DNA of 19,484 nt from JAHFHB01 sp964393875. Lineage in GTDB: Bacteria; Omnitrophota; Omnitrophia; Omnitrophales; Aquincolibacteriaceae. Shown here piece after piece: positions 1 through 6,502 of the stretch. The notes under the pieces were generated by a model that saw only the letters and a list, made by a program, of their open reading frames with translations, searched no databases and was not told where the DNA came from. The first letter of the stretch is position 1. Each line of letters begins with the position of its first letter. A program made the translations under genes and the position numbers. The stretch is from NCBI GenBank assembly GCA_964393875.1, contig CAYMUZ010000159.1, positions 1 to 19,484 on the forward strand, written 5' to 3'.

Positions 1-235
1 AACAAGATTGAAATAAATCTGGCGTTTGCGCCCAGTCCTGCGTACTCGCAGGGCGGGCGGTAATTTCTAGGACATTAAAACAAACAAGATTGAAATAAAT
101 CTGGCGTTTGCGCCCAGTCCTGCGTACTCGCAGGGCGGGCGGTAATTTCTAGGACATTAAAACAAACAAGATTGAAATAAATCTGGCGTTTGCGCCCAGT
201 CCTGCGTACCCGCAGGGCGGGCGGTAATTTCTAGG
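1..235. repeat. 82-bp tandem repeat, three copies
   Basis: Copies begin at 1, 83 and 165 with an exact 82-bp period. Copies 1 and 2 look identical. Copy 3 differs by one T-to-C change near 210 and loses identity after about 236. Each copy carries a perfect 6-bp inverted repeat (CCTGCG/CGCAGG) around a 4-base loop, flanked by GCCC and GGGC; the single change in copy 3 falls in that loop. A second small inverted repeat, GGCG-TTTG-CGCC, lies just upstream in each unit. The array starts at base 1, so it probably continues beyond the window. No open frame or tRNA lies here. It ends just before the sensor kinase gene, so it may overlap that gene's promoter or leader, but I see no clear promoter in it. 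Confidence 0.9.
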
Positions 236-290
236 AACCGAAAAGCTTGTGCTTCACAGACCTTCCGTAAAAGCCGATAATAATCGGGTC

Positions 291-1904
291 ATGACTTCTA
301 AGAAACCAACCCGTTCAAAAAAAATAATAACCTCTAAAAATCAGCCCGTCAGCTTGCCGCCCGCGGGGTATATCGTTTACGAGTGGGATATCAAAAACCG
401 CCGCGTTTCTTTGAGTGGAGACTGCCGGGCACTTTTGGGATTTTCCGCAGAAGAGTTGAAAGGCTCTTGGGATTCCTGGTGCGCGCGAGTCCATTCGGAA
501 GATCGCGACGACTATCGCAAAGAGGCCGAGCGCTCGTCTTCTGCGGCATCTGCTTTTCATCTGGAATATCGTATTCAAAAAAAAGACGGTAGTTATCTGA
601 CGGTTCAGGATGAAGGTCGTTTTGTGACGGGTGGCGATGGAACGAGCCTGCGCATGGCGGGACTGCTTCTGGATATCACCGAAAAAATAAAAATTCAGCA
701 GGTATTAGATCAAAAGACCGAGGAAATTCAGCGCGCACACCGCGAGCTTCAATCGGCCGAGGTCCGTATCGGACAGGCTGAGAAAATGGCGGCGCTCGGA
801 ACGCTTCTGGCGGGCGTGACGCATGAATTGAATAATAAATTCGCACCCATCCTCGGCTATGTGGAATTACTCGAGATGCGTGAGAAAGATCCGGTGAATC
901 TACAATACTTGAAGACGATTGAGGATGCTTGTGTGCACGCCAAAGCCATTGTGGCCGATCTGCTTGCTTTCTCGCGGCCGAGCAAAAATGAGAACAGACC
1001 CTTTTACTTAATGCGTCCGATTGAAAATGTGCTGCGACTTTTGCACCCTGAAATTTTGAGACGCGGTGTGCGTGTGAAATTGGAGCAGGATGACCGATTT
1101 TTGGCGGTGCGCGGTGATGAGAAGCAAATGGGACAGGTTTTTTTGAATGTATTTAAGAATGGCATGGATGCGATGGAGGGTACCTGTGAAAAGGTTTTGA
1201 CGGTTTCCTTGTATCAGAAAGAGTCCCTGGCGGTTCTTGCGATCAAAGATACTGGAAGCGGAATACCGCCTCAGATTGTTGGGCAGATTTTCGACCCTTT
1301 TTTTACAACGAAAAAAGAAAACCGCGGAACGGGTCTTGGGTTGACCGTCTCCCACGGGATTGTTCAACATCATGGGGGGAAGATGACGGTGAAGTCTCAG
1401 CCCGGTCAAGGAACGGAGTTTACGATTTGTTTGCCGCTGACAAACGCGGTGCCGCAATCAGATTTAACGCATCCTCTTGATATGGGGGATACCCCCAGCG
1501 AGAGCATCAGGAACAAAAGAATTTTGATTGCCGATGACGATTTGACGATTTTACAACTCCTAGAATCTGCGATTCAGAGGTTTGGGTTTAGCCAAATCAA
1601 AACGGTTGCCACCGGTGAAGAAGCACTCAATGTGCTTGCTCAGGAACCGTATGATCTGATTCTGGCGGATATCCGTATGCCAGGCATCGGCGGGCTCGAG
1701 CTTTACAAACGGATTGCCGAGAGTTATCCGGAGTTAAAAGCGCGTATGATTATGATTACCGGAGATAGTTTTGAAGCGAGGGCACAGGATTTTTGGATGC
1801 AGCACGAAGTGCCCTTCATCCTGAAACCCTTCCATCTTGGGACACTGCGCAAACTGATTTTAAATACACTCGGCAGTCCCATGAATTCCGACCCTGCTGT
1901 ATGA
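291..1904 (+). CDS. PAS-histidine kinase-receiver hybrid sensor (NtrB-like)
   Basis: A cytoplasmic hybrid two-component kinase of 537 aa. No membrane helix is visible, so it probably senses an internal signal. Domains in order: a PAS fold (about 26-134); a short coiled coil; a HisKA dimerisation domain with H-box THELNN (His178), the NtrB/ZraS-type form; an HATPase_c domain with N-box (VFKNGMDAM), DTGSGIP and GTGLGL boxes; and a C-terminal receiver (about 408-531) with an acidic pair near ADDD, phospho-acceptor Asp460 in LADIRMPG and Lys512 in LKPF. There is no DNA-binding output domain, so a partner regulator or phosphotransfer protein must lie elsewhere. The start is uncertain: ATG 291 and an in-frame GTG at 249 are both possible and neither has a good ribosome site. 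Its stop overlaps the next gene's ATG, coupling it to the M48-like lipoprotein. Confidence 0.9.
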   Translation: MTSKKPTRSKKIITSKNQPVSLPPAGYIVYEWDIKNRRVSLSGDCRALLGFSAEELKGSWDSWCARVHSEDRDDYRKEAERSSSAASAFHLEYRIQKKDGSYLTVQDEGRFVTGGDGTSLRMAGLLLDITEKIKIQQVLDQKTEEIQRAHRELQSAEVRIGQAEKMAALGTLLAGVTHELNNKFAPILGYVELLEMREKDPVNLQYLKTIEDACVHAKAIVADLLAFSRPSKNENRPFYLMRPIENVLRLLHPEILRRGVRVKLEQDDRFLAVRGDEKQMGQVFLNVFKNGMDAMEGTCEKVLTVSLYQKESLAVLAIKDTGSGIPPQIVGQIFDPFFTTKKENRGTGLGLTVSHGIVQHHGGKMTVKSQPGQGTEFTICLPLTNAVPQSDLTHPLDMGDTPSESIRNKRILIADDDLTILQLLESAIQRFGFSQIKTVATGEEALNVLAQEPYDLILADIRMPGIGGLELYKRIAESYPELKARMIMITGDSFEARAQDFWMQHEVPFILKPFHLGTLRKLILNTLGSPMNSDPAV

Positions 1905-2749
1905 AAAGACAGCTCTCCGTGCGTAGAGCGTTGTTTCTGATTTGTGCCGTAACTCTCATGGCGCAGGGCTGTATTTCTGCCGGGAAAAAGCAAACAGGCC
2001 CTTCCGCAGAGGTGTCACAGCCCACCCTCTTGACCCAAGAAGCAGATAGGGGCCGCCAAATTCATCAGCAGATCCTCGCATCGTTTTACATTTATTCGGA
2101 TCCTGCGGTCAATGCGTACCTCGCGGGCGTTTTGAACCGAGTGAGCGCACACGCTGAAAGACAAGATCTTTCTTATCAGGCGACGCTGCTCTACAACGAC
2201 AAAATTTTTGCAACATCAGCTCCTGGCGGCGGGATTTATCTGACCACGGGGCTGCTTCATTTTCTTGAAAATGAAGCCCAATTAGCGGGGGTGTTGGCGC
2301 ATGAAATTGCGCAGCTGCAGTATCGTGACCCCAGCCACTCAGAAGCGCGTAAAACCGTACAGCAGGTGACTCAAGCGGGAGCGATGGTTTCGTCGGCTTT
2401 TGGTTCGATTGGAGCCCTGGCGGCGCTTGGTTTTATCGCCATGAATTCGGCAGCAACTCCCCACCCTCTTTCCCTTGAGAAACGTGTCATCGCTGCCGAT
2501 TCGCTGGCGCTGCAATACCTCGTAGAAGCGGGATACGATCCCCAAGCTTTGATCGATGTGACAGAGAAGTTTTTACGGGCTGATTCGGTCCTGATGCCCT
2601 ACTTTTTTGATTATGCTAAGGTGAGACCCCTCACCGAGCCGCGGCTATCTGCACAGCGCAAGCATTTCAATCGACTGCCGGTGGGAGACTCAAAATTGAC
2701 AACTGGTTACCAAGCCTACCGCGAGGCCATGAGTGCAGTGAGAGCCTAA
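1901..2749 (+). CDS. M48-like lipoprotein with degenerate zinc site
   Basis: A 282-aa protein with a lipoprotein signal peptide (charged N-terminus, hydrophobic 10-20, lipobox AQGC, lipidated Cys24). It resembles M48 peptidases of the BepA/LoiP type: an SAPGGGIYLTTGLL segment (106-119), then E-x-QLAGVLAHEIA (125-137), and later AGYDP (210-214). The zinc helix reads HEIAQ (134-138) rather than HEIAH, so the second His ligand is Gln. In the downstream helix, where the family has Glu before AD, this protein has VIAAD (196-200), so the third ligand also seems lost. It probably cannot bind catalytic zinc normally and may be a pseudo-peptidase acting as a scaffold or chaperone in the periplasm or outer membrane. 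The start is chosen as ATG 1901 because it overlaps the kinase stop (ATGA) and leads straight into the signal peptide; upstream in-frame codons lie inside the receiver domain. Confidence 0.82.
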   Translation: MKRQLSVRRALFLICAVTLMAQGCISAGKKQTGPSAEVSQPTLLTQEADRGRQIHQQILASFYIYSDPAVNAYLAGVLNRVSAHAERQDLSYQATLLYNDKIFATSAPGGGIYLTTGLLHFLENEAQLAGVLAHEIAQLQYRDPSHSEARKTVQQVTQAGAMVSSAFGSIGALAALGFIAMNSAATPHPLSLEKRVIAADSLALQYLVEAGYDPQALIDVTEKFLRADSVLMPYFFDYAKVRPLTEPRLSAQRKHFNRLPVGDSKLTTGYQAYREAMSAVRA

Positions 2750-2757
2750 TCTCTGCC

Positions 2758-2786
2758 TTGTCAACCGACTGCATCTAGAGTAGAAT
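2758..2786 (+). promoter_or_regulatory. sigma70-like promoter of the tRNA-Lys/Leu unit
   Basis: TTGTCA (2758-2763) and TAGAAT (2781-2786) are separated by exactly 17 bases, each matching five of six consensus positions. The expected start, at about 2793, is some 25 bases before tRNA-Lys. The promoter lies just after the stop codon of the upstream lipoprotein gene. Confidence 0.7.
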
Positions 2787-2817
2787 CCTCAGCCTTTGTG
2801 AATCAAAAAGATTTATT

Positions 2818-2893
2818 GCGCCCTTAGCTCAGTTGGTAGAGCAACTGACTCTTAATCAGTGGGTCGAAGGTTCGATCCCTTCAGGGCGCACCA
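2818..2893 (+). tRNA. tRNA-Lys(CTT)
   Basis: A complete 76-nt cloverleaf with encoded CCA. The acceptor stem GCGCCCT pairs with AGGGCGC, the D-arm has the usual AGCTCAGTTGGTAGAGC, and the T-arm contains GGTTCGATCC. The anticodon stem ACTGA/TCAGT encloses loop CTCTTAA, giving anticodon CTT, which reads AAG. The encoded CCA at 2891-2893 is also the first three bases of the spacer repeat that follows. Confidence 0.96.
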
Positions 2894-3020
2894 AACCTTT
2901 ATGGTTTGGTACTGCCCCGTCACGGACTACGGATGTCCGTGTACGGTGCTTGCACAAAACCTTATATGGTTTGGTACTGCCCCGTCACGGACTAAGGATG
3001 TCCGTGTACGGTGCTTGCAC
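2891..3020. repeat. tRNA-spacer hairpin repeat, copies 1 and 2
   Basis: Two direct copies (2891-2955 and 2956-3020) of a ~65-bp unit start on the CCA tail of tRNA-Lys. Each unit has an inverted repeat CCAAACC/GGTTTGG (weaker in copy 2), then a perfect 7-bp hairpin CACGGAC/GTCCGTG with a 7-base loop (2921-2941 and 2986-3006), then a short GTGC-TT-GCAC palindrome. Copies 1 and 2 differ in the loop (TACGGAT versus TAAGGAT) and near the first stem. Open frames running through here have no family resemblance and cross the tRNAs, so I treat them as chance. The units could be processing signals or mobile palindromes. Confidence 0.88.
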
Positions 3021-3032
3021 CAAACCTGCCAT

Positions 3033-3117
3033 GCGGCTATGGCGAAATTGGCAGACGCGCAGGACTTAGGATCCTGTTCCGTAAGGAGTGGGGGTTCAAG
3101 TCCCTCTAGCCGCACCA
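3033..3117 (+). tRNA. tRNA-Leu(TAG)
   Basis: An 85-nt class II tRNA with encoded CCA. The acceptor stem GCGGCTA pairs with TAGCCGC, the anticodon stem CAGGA/TCCTG encloses CTTAGGA (anticodon TAG, codon CUA), and there is an extended variable arm before the GGTTCAAGTCC T-arm. It lies downstream of tRNA-Lys with no own promoter seen, so it is probably transcribed with it through the repeats. Its CCA (3115-3117) again opens a spacer repeat. Confidence 0.96.
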
Positions 3118-3236
3118 AACCTTATATGGTTTGGTACTGCCCCGTCACGGACTAAGGATGTCCGTGTACGGTGTCTGCACCAAACCATAAAGCTTTGGTA
3201 CTGCGCAATCACCGCCCAAGGATGGCGGCAGCATCC
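3115..3236. repeat. tRNA-spacer hairpin repeat, copies 3 and 4
   Basis: Copy 3 (about 3116-3180) is almost identical to copy 2, including hairpin CACGGAC/GTCCGTG at 3146-3166 with loop TAAGGAT. Copy 4 (about 3181-3236) is diverged: CCAAA and TTTGG remain, and the second hairpin has become CCGCC/GGCGG (3212-3228) while keeping the AAGGAT part of the loop. Two stem pairs changed on both sides so that pairing is kept, although two outer pairs were lost. After copy 4, 3237-3297 holds only a small AATTC/GAATT palindrome and no clear terminator. Confidence 0.8.
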
Positions 3237-3297
3237 AATTCATGCGAATTTTGCACTACTTTGGCACGGCGGGTGAAAAGATTTTATAACCCCTGCA

Positions 3298-3326
3298 TTG
3301 ACAAAGAAAACTACGTTTTTTACAAT
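3298..3326 (+). promoter_or_regulatory. sigma70-like promoter of tRNA-Gly and probably tig
   Basis: A perfect TTGACA (3298-3303) and TACAAT (3321-3326) are 17 bases apart, so the start should be near 3333, about 17 bases before tRNA-Gly. No terminator is visible between tRNA-Gly and the trigger factor gene, so this promoter may also drive the long protein operon behind it. Confidence 0.82.
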
Positions 3327-3349
3327 ACCCCTTTTCCATCACAACGTTT

Positions 3350-3423
3350 GCGAGTGTAGCATAGTGGTAATGCTCTGCCTTGCCAAGGCAGCTACGAGGG
3401 TTCGATTCCCTCCACTCGCTCCA
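3350..3423 (+). tRNA. tRNA-Gly(GCC)
   Basis: A 74-nt cloverleaf with encoded CCA. The acceptor stem GCGAGTG pairs with CACTCGC, the anticodon stem CTGCC/GGCAG encloses TTGCCAA (anticodon GCC), and the T-arm contains GGTTCGATTCC. It has its own strong promoter and, unlike the Lys and Leu tRNAs, is not followed by the spacer repeat. The trigger factor gene starts 44 bases after its CCA. Confidence 0.96.
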
Positions 3424-3467
3424 CTTAGTGTAACTACTCAAAAATTTGGAGTCAGGTGGTTTTTATT

Positions 3468-4754
3468 ATGTCCGATGTTCAGACCTTCAAAGTTTCTGTT
3501 AAAGACGGCAAGGCGAGCGAGAAAATTTTAAGCATCCAGGTGGACGGTGAGAGCATCAGCAAAGAGTATGATGCCTTTTACCGCTCTGTCGAACCGCGAG
3601 CAAAAATTCCCGGTTTTCGGCCGGGAAAGGCGCCGCGCAAAGTGCTGGTGATGCATTACGCACAGGAAGCTCGGCAGGAAGTCCTTAAGCATTTAATCTC
3701 CGATTCTTACCGCTGGGCCCTGGAATCTAAAGAGATCAAACCGCTTTTGTCTCCTCAGATCGACGAAGTGCAATTCGATGACAAGTCGCTTTCGTATAAA
3801 GCATGGGTCGAAGTGCGGCCCAAGATCAAGCTTTCGCGTGTGGAGGGGCTTTCGGCCAAAAAAGAATCCGCTGCAGTGAAACCCTCCGAAGTGGATGACC
3901 AGCTAAAACGCATTCAGGAATCACAGGCGCGCTTTAAAGGGGTGGAAGATCGCGCCGCTCAAATGGGGGATTGCCTCATTGTCGATTATGTTTGCACAGT
4001 CGATGGGCGCGAAATTGAAAACCGAAAAGAAGACTGGCTTGAAATTCGCGAGGAGGAGTTTTTGAAAGGGTTCTCAAAACAGTTGGTCGGTGTGCGGCCC
4101 GGTGAGATGCGTGAAGTACGAGTGGCTTTTCCCGAGCAGTCCGGGCGTGAGGAACTGCGGGGTAAGGAAGGCGTTTTCCGTGTGCAAGTCAAAGAAATTA
4201 AGGCGAAAGATTTACCGCCCCTCAACGATGATCTTGCCAAGGATGCCGGGGAATATCAAACACTGGCTGATTTGAAAGCGAAAATCGAAAACGATTTACG
4301 CGTGTCCAAAGAATCTGAAGTAGAAGCGGCTTTTGAAAAAGCTCTTTTGGAGGAGCTCGTCAAACATAACAAACTCGAGCTTCCCAACCGGCTTGTTGAG
4401 CAAAGATTGGAATATCTTTTGGGGGAGGCTCGCCAGAATTTTCTGAAGCACCAGGGCCGTGAAGAGGATTTTGAAAAACGGCGCGCTGAAATAGCCAAAG
4501 AGTTGCAGCCTGAGGCGGTGCGCCAGGTGCACGTGGCTTTTTTGCTGGATGAAATCGCGGGGATTCAGAAAATTGAGGCAAGTGAAGAAGATCTTCAGAA
4601 CAAATTAAAAGAAATGGCGGGGCGGTTTGGCCGGTCTGTCGAAGAGGTCGAGCAATACTACTCAGACCGTGAGGATGCCCGCGAAAATCTCAAAGAACTG
4701 ATTCGTACTGAAAAGGCTATTGTGTTTATTAAACAGAATGCCAAGCAGAAATAA
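3468..4754 (+). CDS. tig: trigger factor
   Basis: A ribosome-bound chaperone of 428 aa that meets nascent chains at the exit tunnel, of normal length for the family. The N-terminal ribosome-binding domain carries the signature PGFRPGKAP (48-56, E. coli GFRKGKVP). A FKBP-type domain follows (about 150-243, beginning GDCLIVDYVCTVDG); it is quite diverged in the loop that normally reads IPGFEDGIKG, so prolyl isomerase activity is uncertain. The rest is the long helical C-terminal chaperone domain. ATG 3468 is chosen over an in-frame GTG at 3456 because AGGTGG lies 8 bases before it. It is the usual upstream neighbour of clpP; the clpP ribosome site overlaps this gene's stop codon. Confidence 0.95.
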   Translation: MSDVQTFKVSVKDGKASEKILSIQVDGESISKEYDAFYRSVEPRAKIPGFRPGKAPRKVLVMHYAQEARQEVLKHLISDSYRWALESKEIKPLLSPQIDEVQFDDKSLSYKAWVEVRPKIKLSRVEGLSAKKESAAVKPSEVDDQLKRIQESQARFKGVEDRAAQMGDCLIVDYVCTVDGREIENRKEDWLEIREEEFLKGFSKQLVGVRPGEMREVRVAFPEQSGREELRGKEGVFRVQVKEIKAKDLPPLNDDLAKDAGEYQTLADLKAKIENDLRVSKESEVEAAFEKALLEELVKHNKLELPNRLVEQRLEYLLGEARQNFLKHQGREEDFEKRRAEIAKELQPEAVRQVHVAFLLDEIAGIQKIEASEEDLQNKLKEMAGRFGRSVEEVEQYYSDREDARENLKELIRTEKAIVFIKQNAKQK

Positions 4755-4764
4755 GGAGGCAATG

Positions 4765-5373
4765 ATGAGCGGTTATATGGTTCCGATGGTCATCGAGCAG
4801 ACAGGCCGCGGTGAACGGGCTTACGATATTTACTCCCGCCTCTTGAAAGACCGCATTGTGTTTATCGGCACTCCGATTGATGACACGATTGCCAATCTCA
4901 TCATCGCACAAATTCTTTTTTTGAACATGGAGCAGCCTGACAAAGATATCAATGTGTATATCAATTCGCCCGGCGGATCAGTCACGGCAGGGCTTGCGAT
5001 CTATGACACCATGCGGTTTGTCAAATGCGATGTGGCCACTTATTGCGTCGGGCAGGCGGCTAGTATGGGCGCGTTGCTTTTAACCGCCGGAACTAAAGGG
5101 AAACGTTTCTCATTGCCCCACTCTCGCGTTATGATCCATCAGCCGTGGGGTGGTGCTCAGGGAAGTGCTTCCGATATTCACATCCAAGCCCAAGAGATTC
5201 TTAAGTTAAAAGAAGAATTGAACCGGATTTTGGTTCAAAATACCGGACAGCCTCTGGAAAAAATTGAAAAAGACACAGATCGTGACTATTTCATGAACGC
5301 CGAGGAAGCAAAAAACTACGGCATTGTGGATGAAGTGATCGCGACTCAAAAAGATCCGTCGGCCGGGAAATAA
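4765..5373 (+). CDS. clpP: ATP-dependent Clp protease proteolytic subunit
   Basis: The serine peptidase that forms the tetradecameric chamber of Clp proteases, fed by ClpX or ClpA-type ATPases. The 202-aa protein is full length. The catalytic triad is Ser100 (GQAASMGA), His125 (RVMIHQP) and Asp174 (DTDRD), with the same spacing as E. coli Ser97/His122/Asp171 of the mature enzyme; the oxyanion loop SPGGSVTAG is at 68-76. A strong AAGGAGG (4753-4759) overlaps the tig stop. Two adjacent ATGs fit (4762, 4765); 4765 has the better spacing. No clpX follows, so the ATPase partner must lie elsewhere. Confidence 0.97.
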   Translation: MSGYMVPMVIEQTGRGERAYDIYSRLLKDRIVFIGTPIDDTIANLIIAQILFLNMEQPDKDINVYINSPGGSVTAGLAIYDTMRFVKCDVATYCVGQAASMGALLLTAGTKGKRFSLPHSRVMIHQPWGGAQGSASDIHIQAQEILKLKEELNRILVQNTGQPLEKIEKDTDRDYFMNAEEAKNYGIVDEVIATQKDPSAGK

Positions 5374-5395
5374 GTTAACCCGCAGGAATTCTATC

Positions 5396-6502
5396 ATGAG
5401 AAAAAATGTTTTGCTCGCCCCGGGGCCGACGCCGCTTCCCGCGGAGGTCCGTGCTGCGTTGGCGCTTCCCATCATTCATCACCGCACACCGCAGTATCGC
5501 AGTATTTTTGGGGATGTTTCTGAACGCTTGAAAGGCGTTTTTTTGACCCAAAGGCCTGTCTACACTTTCACAGGTTCAGGCACAGCCGCTATGGAGGCGG
5601 CTCTGGTGAACTTCCACAAGGCCGGGGATACCCTTCTGGTCATTGAAGGCGGCAAGTTTGCAGAACGCTACACGGAGATTGCTCGAGCCTTCGGTTTGAA
5701 ACCACAAGTTTTAAAAGTGGAATGGGGTACCGGAGTGGATGCGGCACAGGTTGAAGAGGAGCTGAGAGTCAATCCGGGCATTCAATCCGTTTGTGTCCAA
5801 TTGTGTGAGACATCCACTGCCGCATTGCATGATATTCGTGCGTTGGGCAAAGTGGTCTCGAAGACGGCAGCACTTCTAATCGTGGATGGCATCTCCGGGT
5901 TGGGTGCAGACCGTCTTGAAACAGATGCTTGGGGCGTTGATCTGGTCATTGCAGGCTCGCAGAAAGCACTTATGCTCCCGCCGGGGCTGGCTTTTTTAAG
6001 TGTCAGTGAGAAGGCTCGCAAGCGATTGGAAACTGCAAATTTGCCGCGTTTTTATCTGGATCTTCGGCTTTATGAGAAAGCGATGAAGGATCAAGACACC
6101 CCTTTTACGCCGGCCATCGGCCTGGTCATCGGATTGGCGAAAGCACTTGATTTGATCGAGACCGAGGGAATTCAAAATGTTTTTCGCCGCTGCGAAGAGA
6201 TGGGCGAGTTTACGCGCAGTTTGTTTCAAAAGATAGGGCTGGAAATTTTCTCAAAGGCGCCCTCAGCAACGGTGTCTGCCGCGTTGATGCCTAAGGGGGT
6301 TGACGGAGAAAAAGTGACGTCGATTATGCGCGATGAAAAAGGGGTCACTTTAGCGGGTGGGCAGGGGCACTTGAAAGGGAAGATTGTCCGTGTGGCGCAT
6401 ATGGGGGCGATTCGCAGGCAGGAAATCGAAGAGGGAATTCGCGTGTTGGCAGAGACCCTTCGTGAAACAGACGTCAAAGTGGGCCAGGGAGTGTCGTTAT
6501 GA
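5396..6502 (+). CDS. class V aminotransferase, probable phosphoserine/serine-type
   Basis: A 368-aa PLP enzyme of the alanine-glyoxylate / serine-pyruvate / PucG branch. It shows the N-terminal LLAPGPTPLP, the GSGTAAMEAAL cofactor loop (60-70), Asp164 (IVDGISGLG) for the pyridine nitrogen, and Schiff-base Lys190 in AGSQKALMLPPGL. Family members move amino groups between alanine, serine or phosphoserine and glyoxylate or 2-oxoacids. It overlaps serA by ATGA and no serC-type gene is nearby, so it probably supplies the transamination step of serine synthesis (3-phosphohydroxypyruvate to phosphoserine). The exact substrate cannot be read from sequence. AGGA (5384-5387) stands 8 bases before the ATG. 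Confidence 0.9.
   Translation: MRKNVLLAPGPTPLPAEVRAALALPIIHHRTPQYRSIFGDVSERLKGVFLTQRPVYTFTGSGTAAMEAALVNFHKAGDTLLVIEGGKFAERYTEIARAFGLKPQVLKVEWGTGVDAAQVEEELRVNPGIQSVCVQLCETSTAALHDIRALGKVVSKTAALLIVDGISGLGADRLETDAWGVDLVIAGSQKALMLPPGLAFLSVSEKARKRLETANLPRFYLDLRLYEKAMKDQDTPFTPAIGLVIGLAKALDLIETEGIQNVFRRCEEMGEFTRSLFQKIGLEIFSKAPSATVSAALMPKGVDGEKVTSIMRDEKGVTLAGGQGHLKGKIVRVAHMGAIRRQEIEEGIRVLAETLRETDVKVGQGVSL

Noticed and set aside
1..235. CRISPR array
   Set aside because: The whole 82-bp unit repeats with no variable spacers and the unit is too long.
1008..1457. Minus-strand open frame of 149 codons, and others such as 14241-14888
   Set aside because: They lie fully inside strongly supported + strand genes (sensor kinase, proS) and their translations look like antisense of conserved motifs.
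2302..2316. HEIAQ as a simple base-call error for HEIAH
   Set aside because: One base could explain it, but the separate loss of the downstream Glu ligand makes true degeneration more likely.
2833..3276. Several open frames of 60-98 codons across the tRNA and repeat region
   Set aside because: They run through tRNA-Lys, tRNA-Leu and the hairpin repeats, have repeat-derived sequence, no plausible ribosome sites and no family features.
3237..3297. Terminator for the tRNA-Lys/Leu unit
   Set aside because: Only a 5-bp AATTC/GAATT palindrome without a clear T-run; no convincing terminator.
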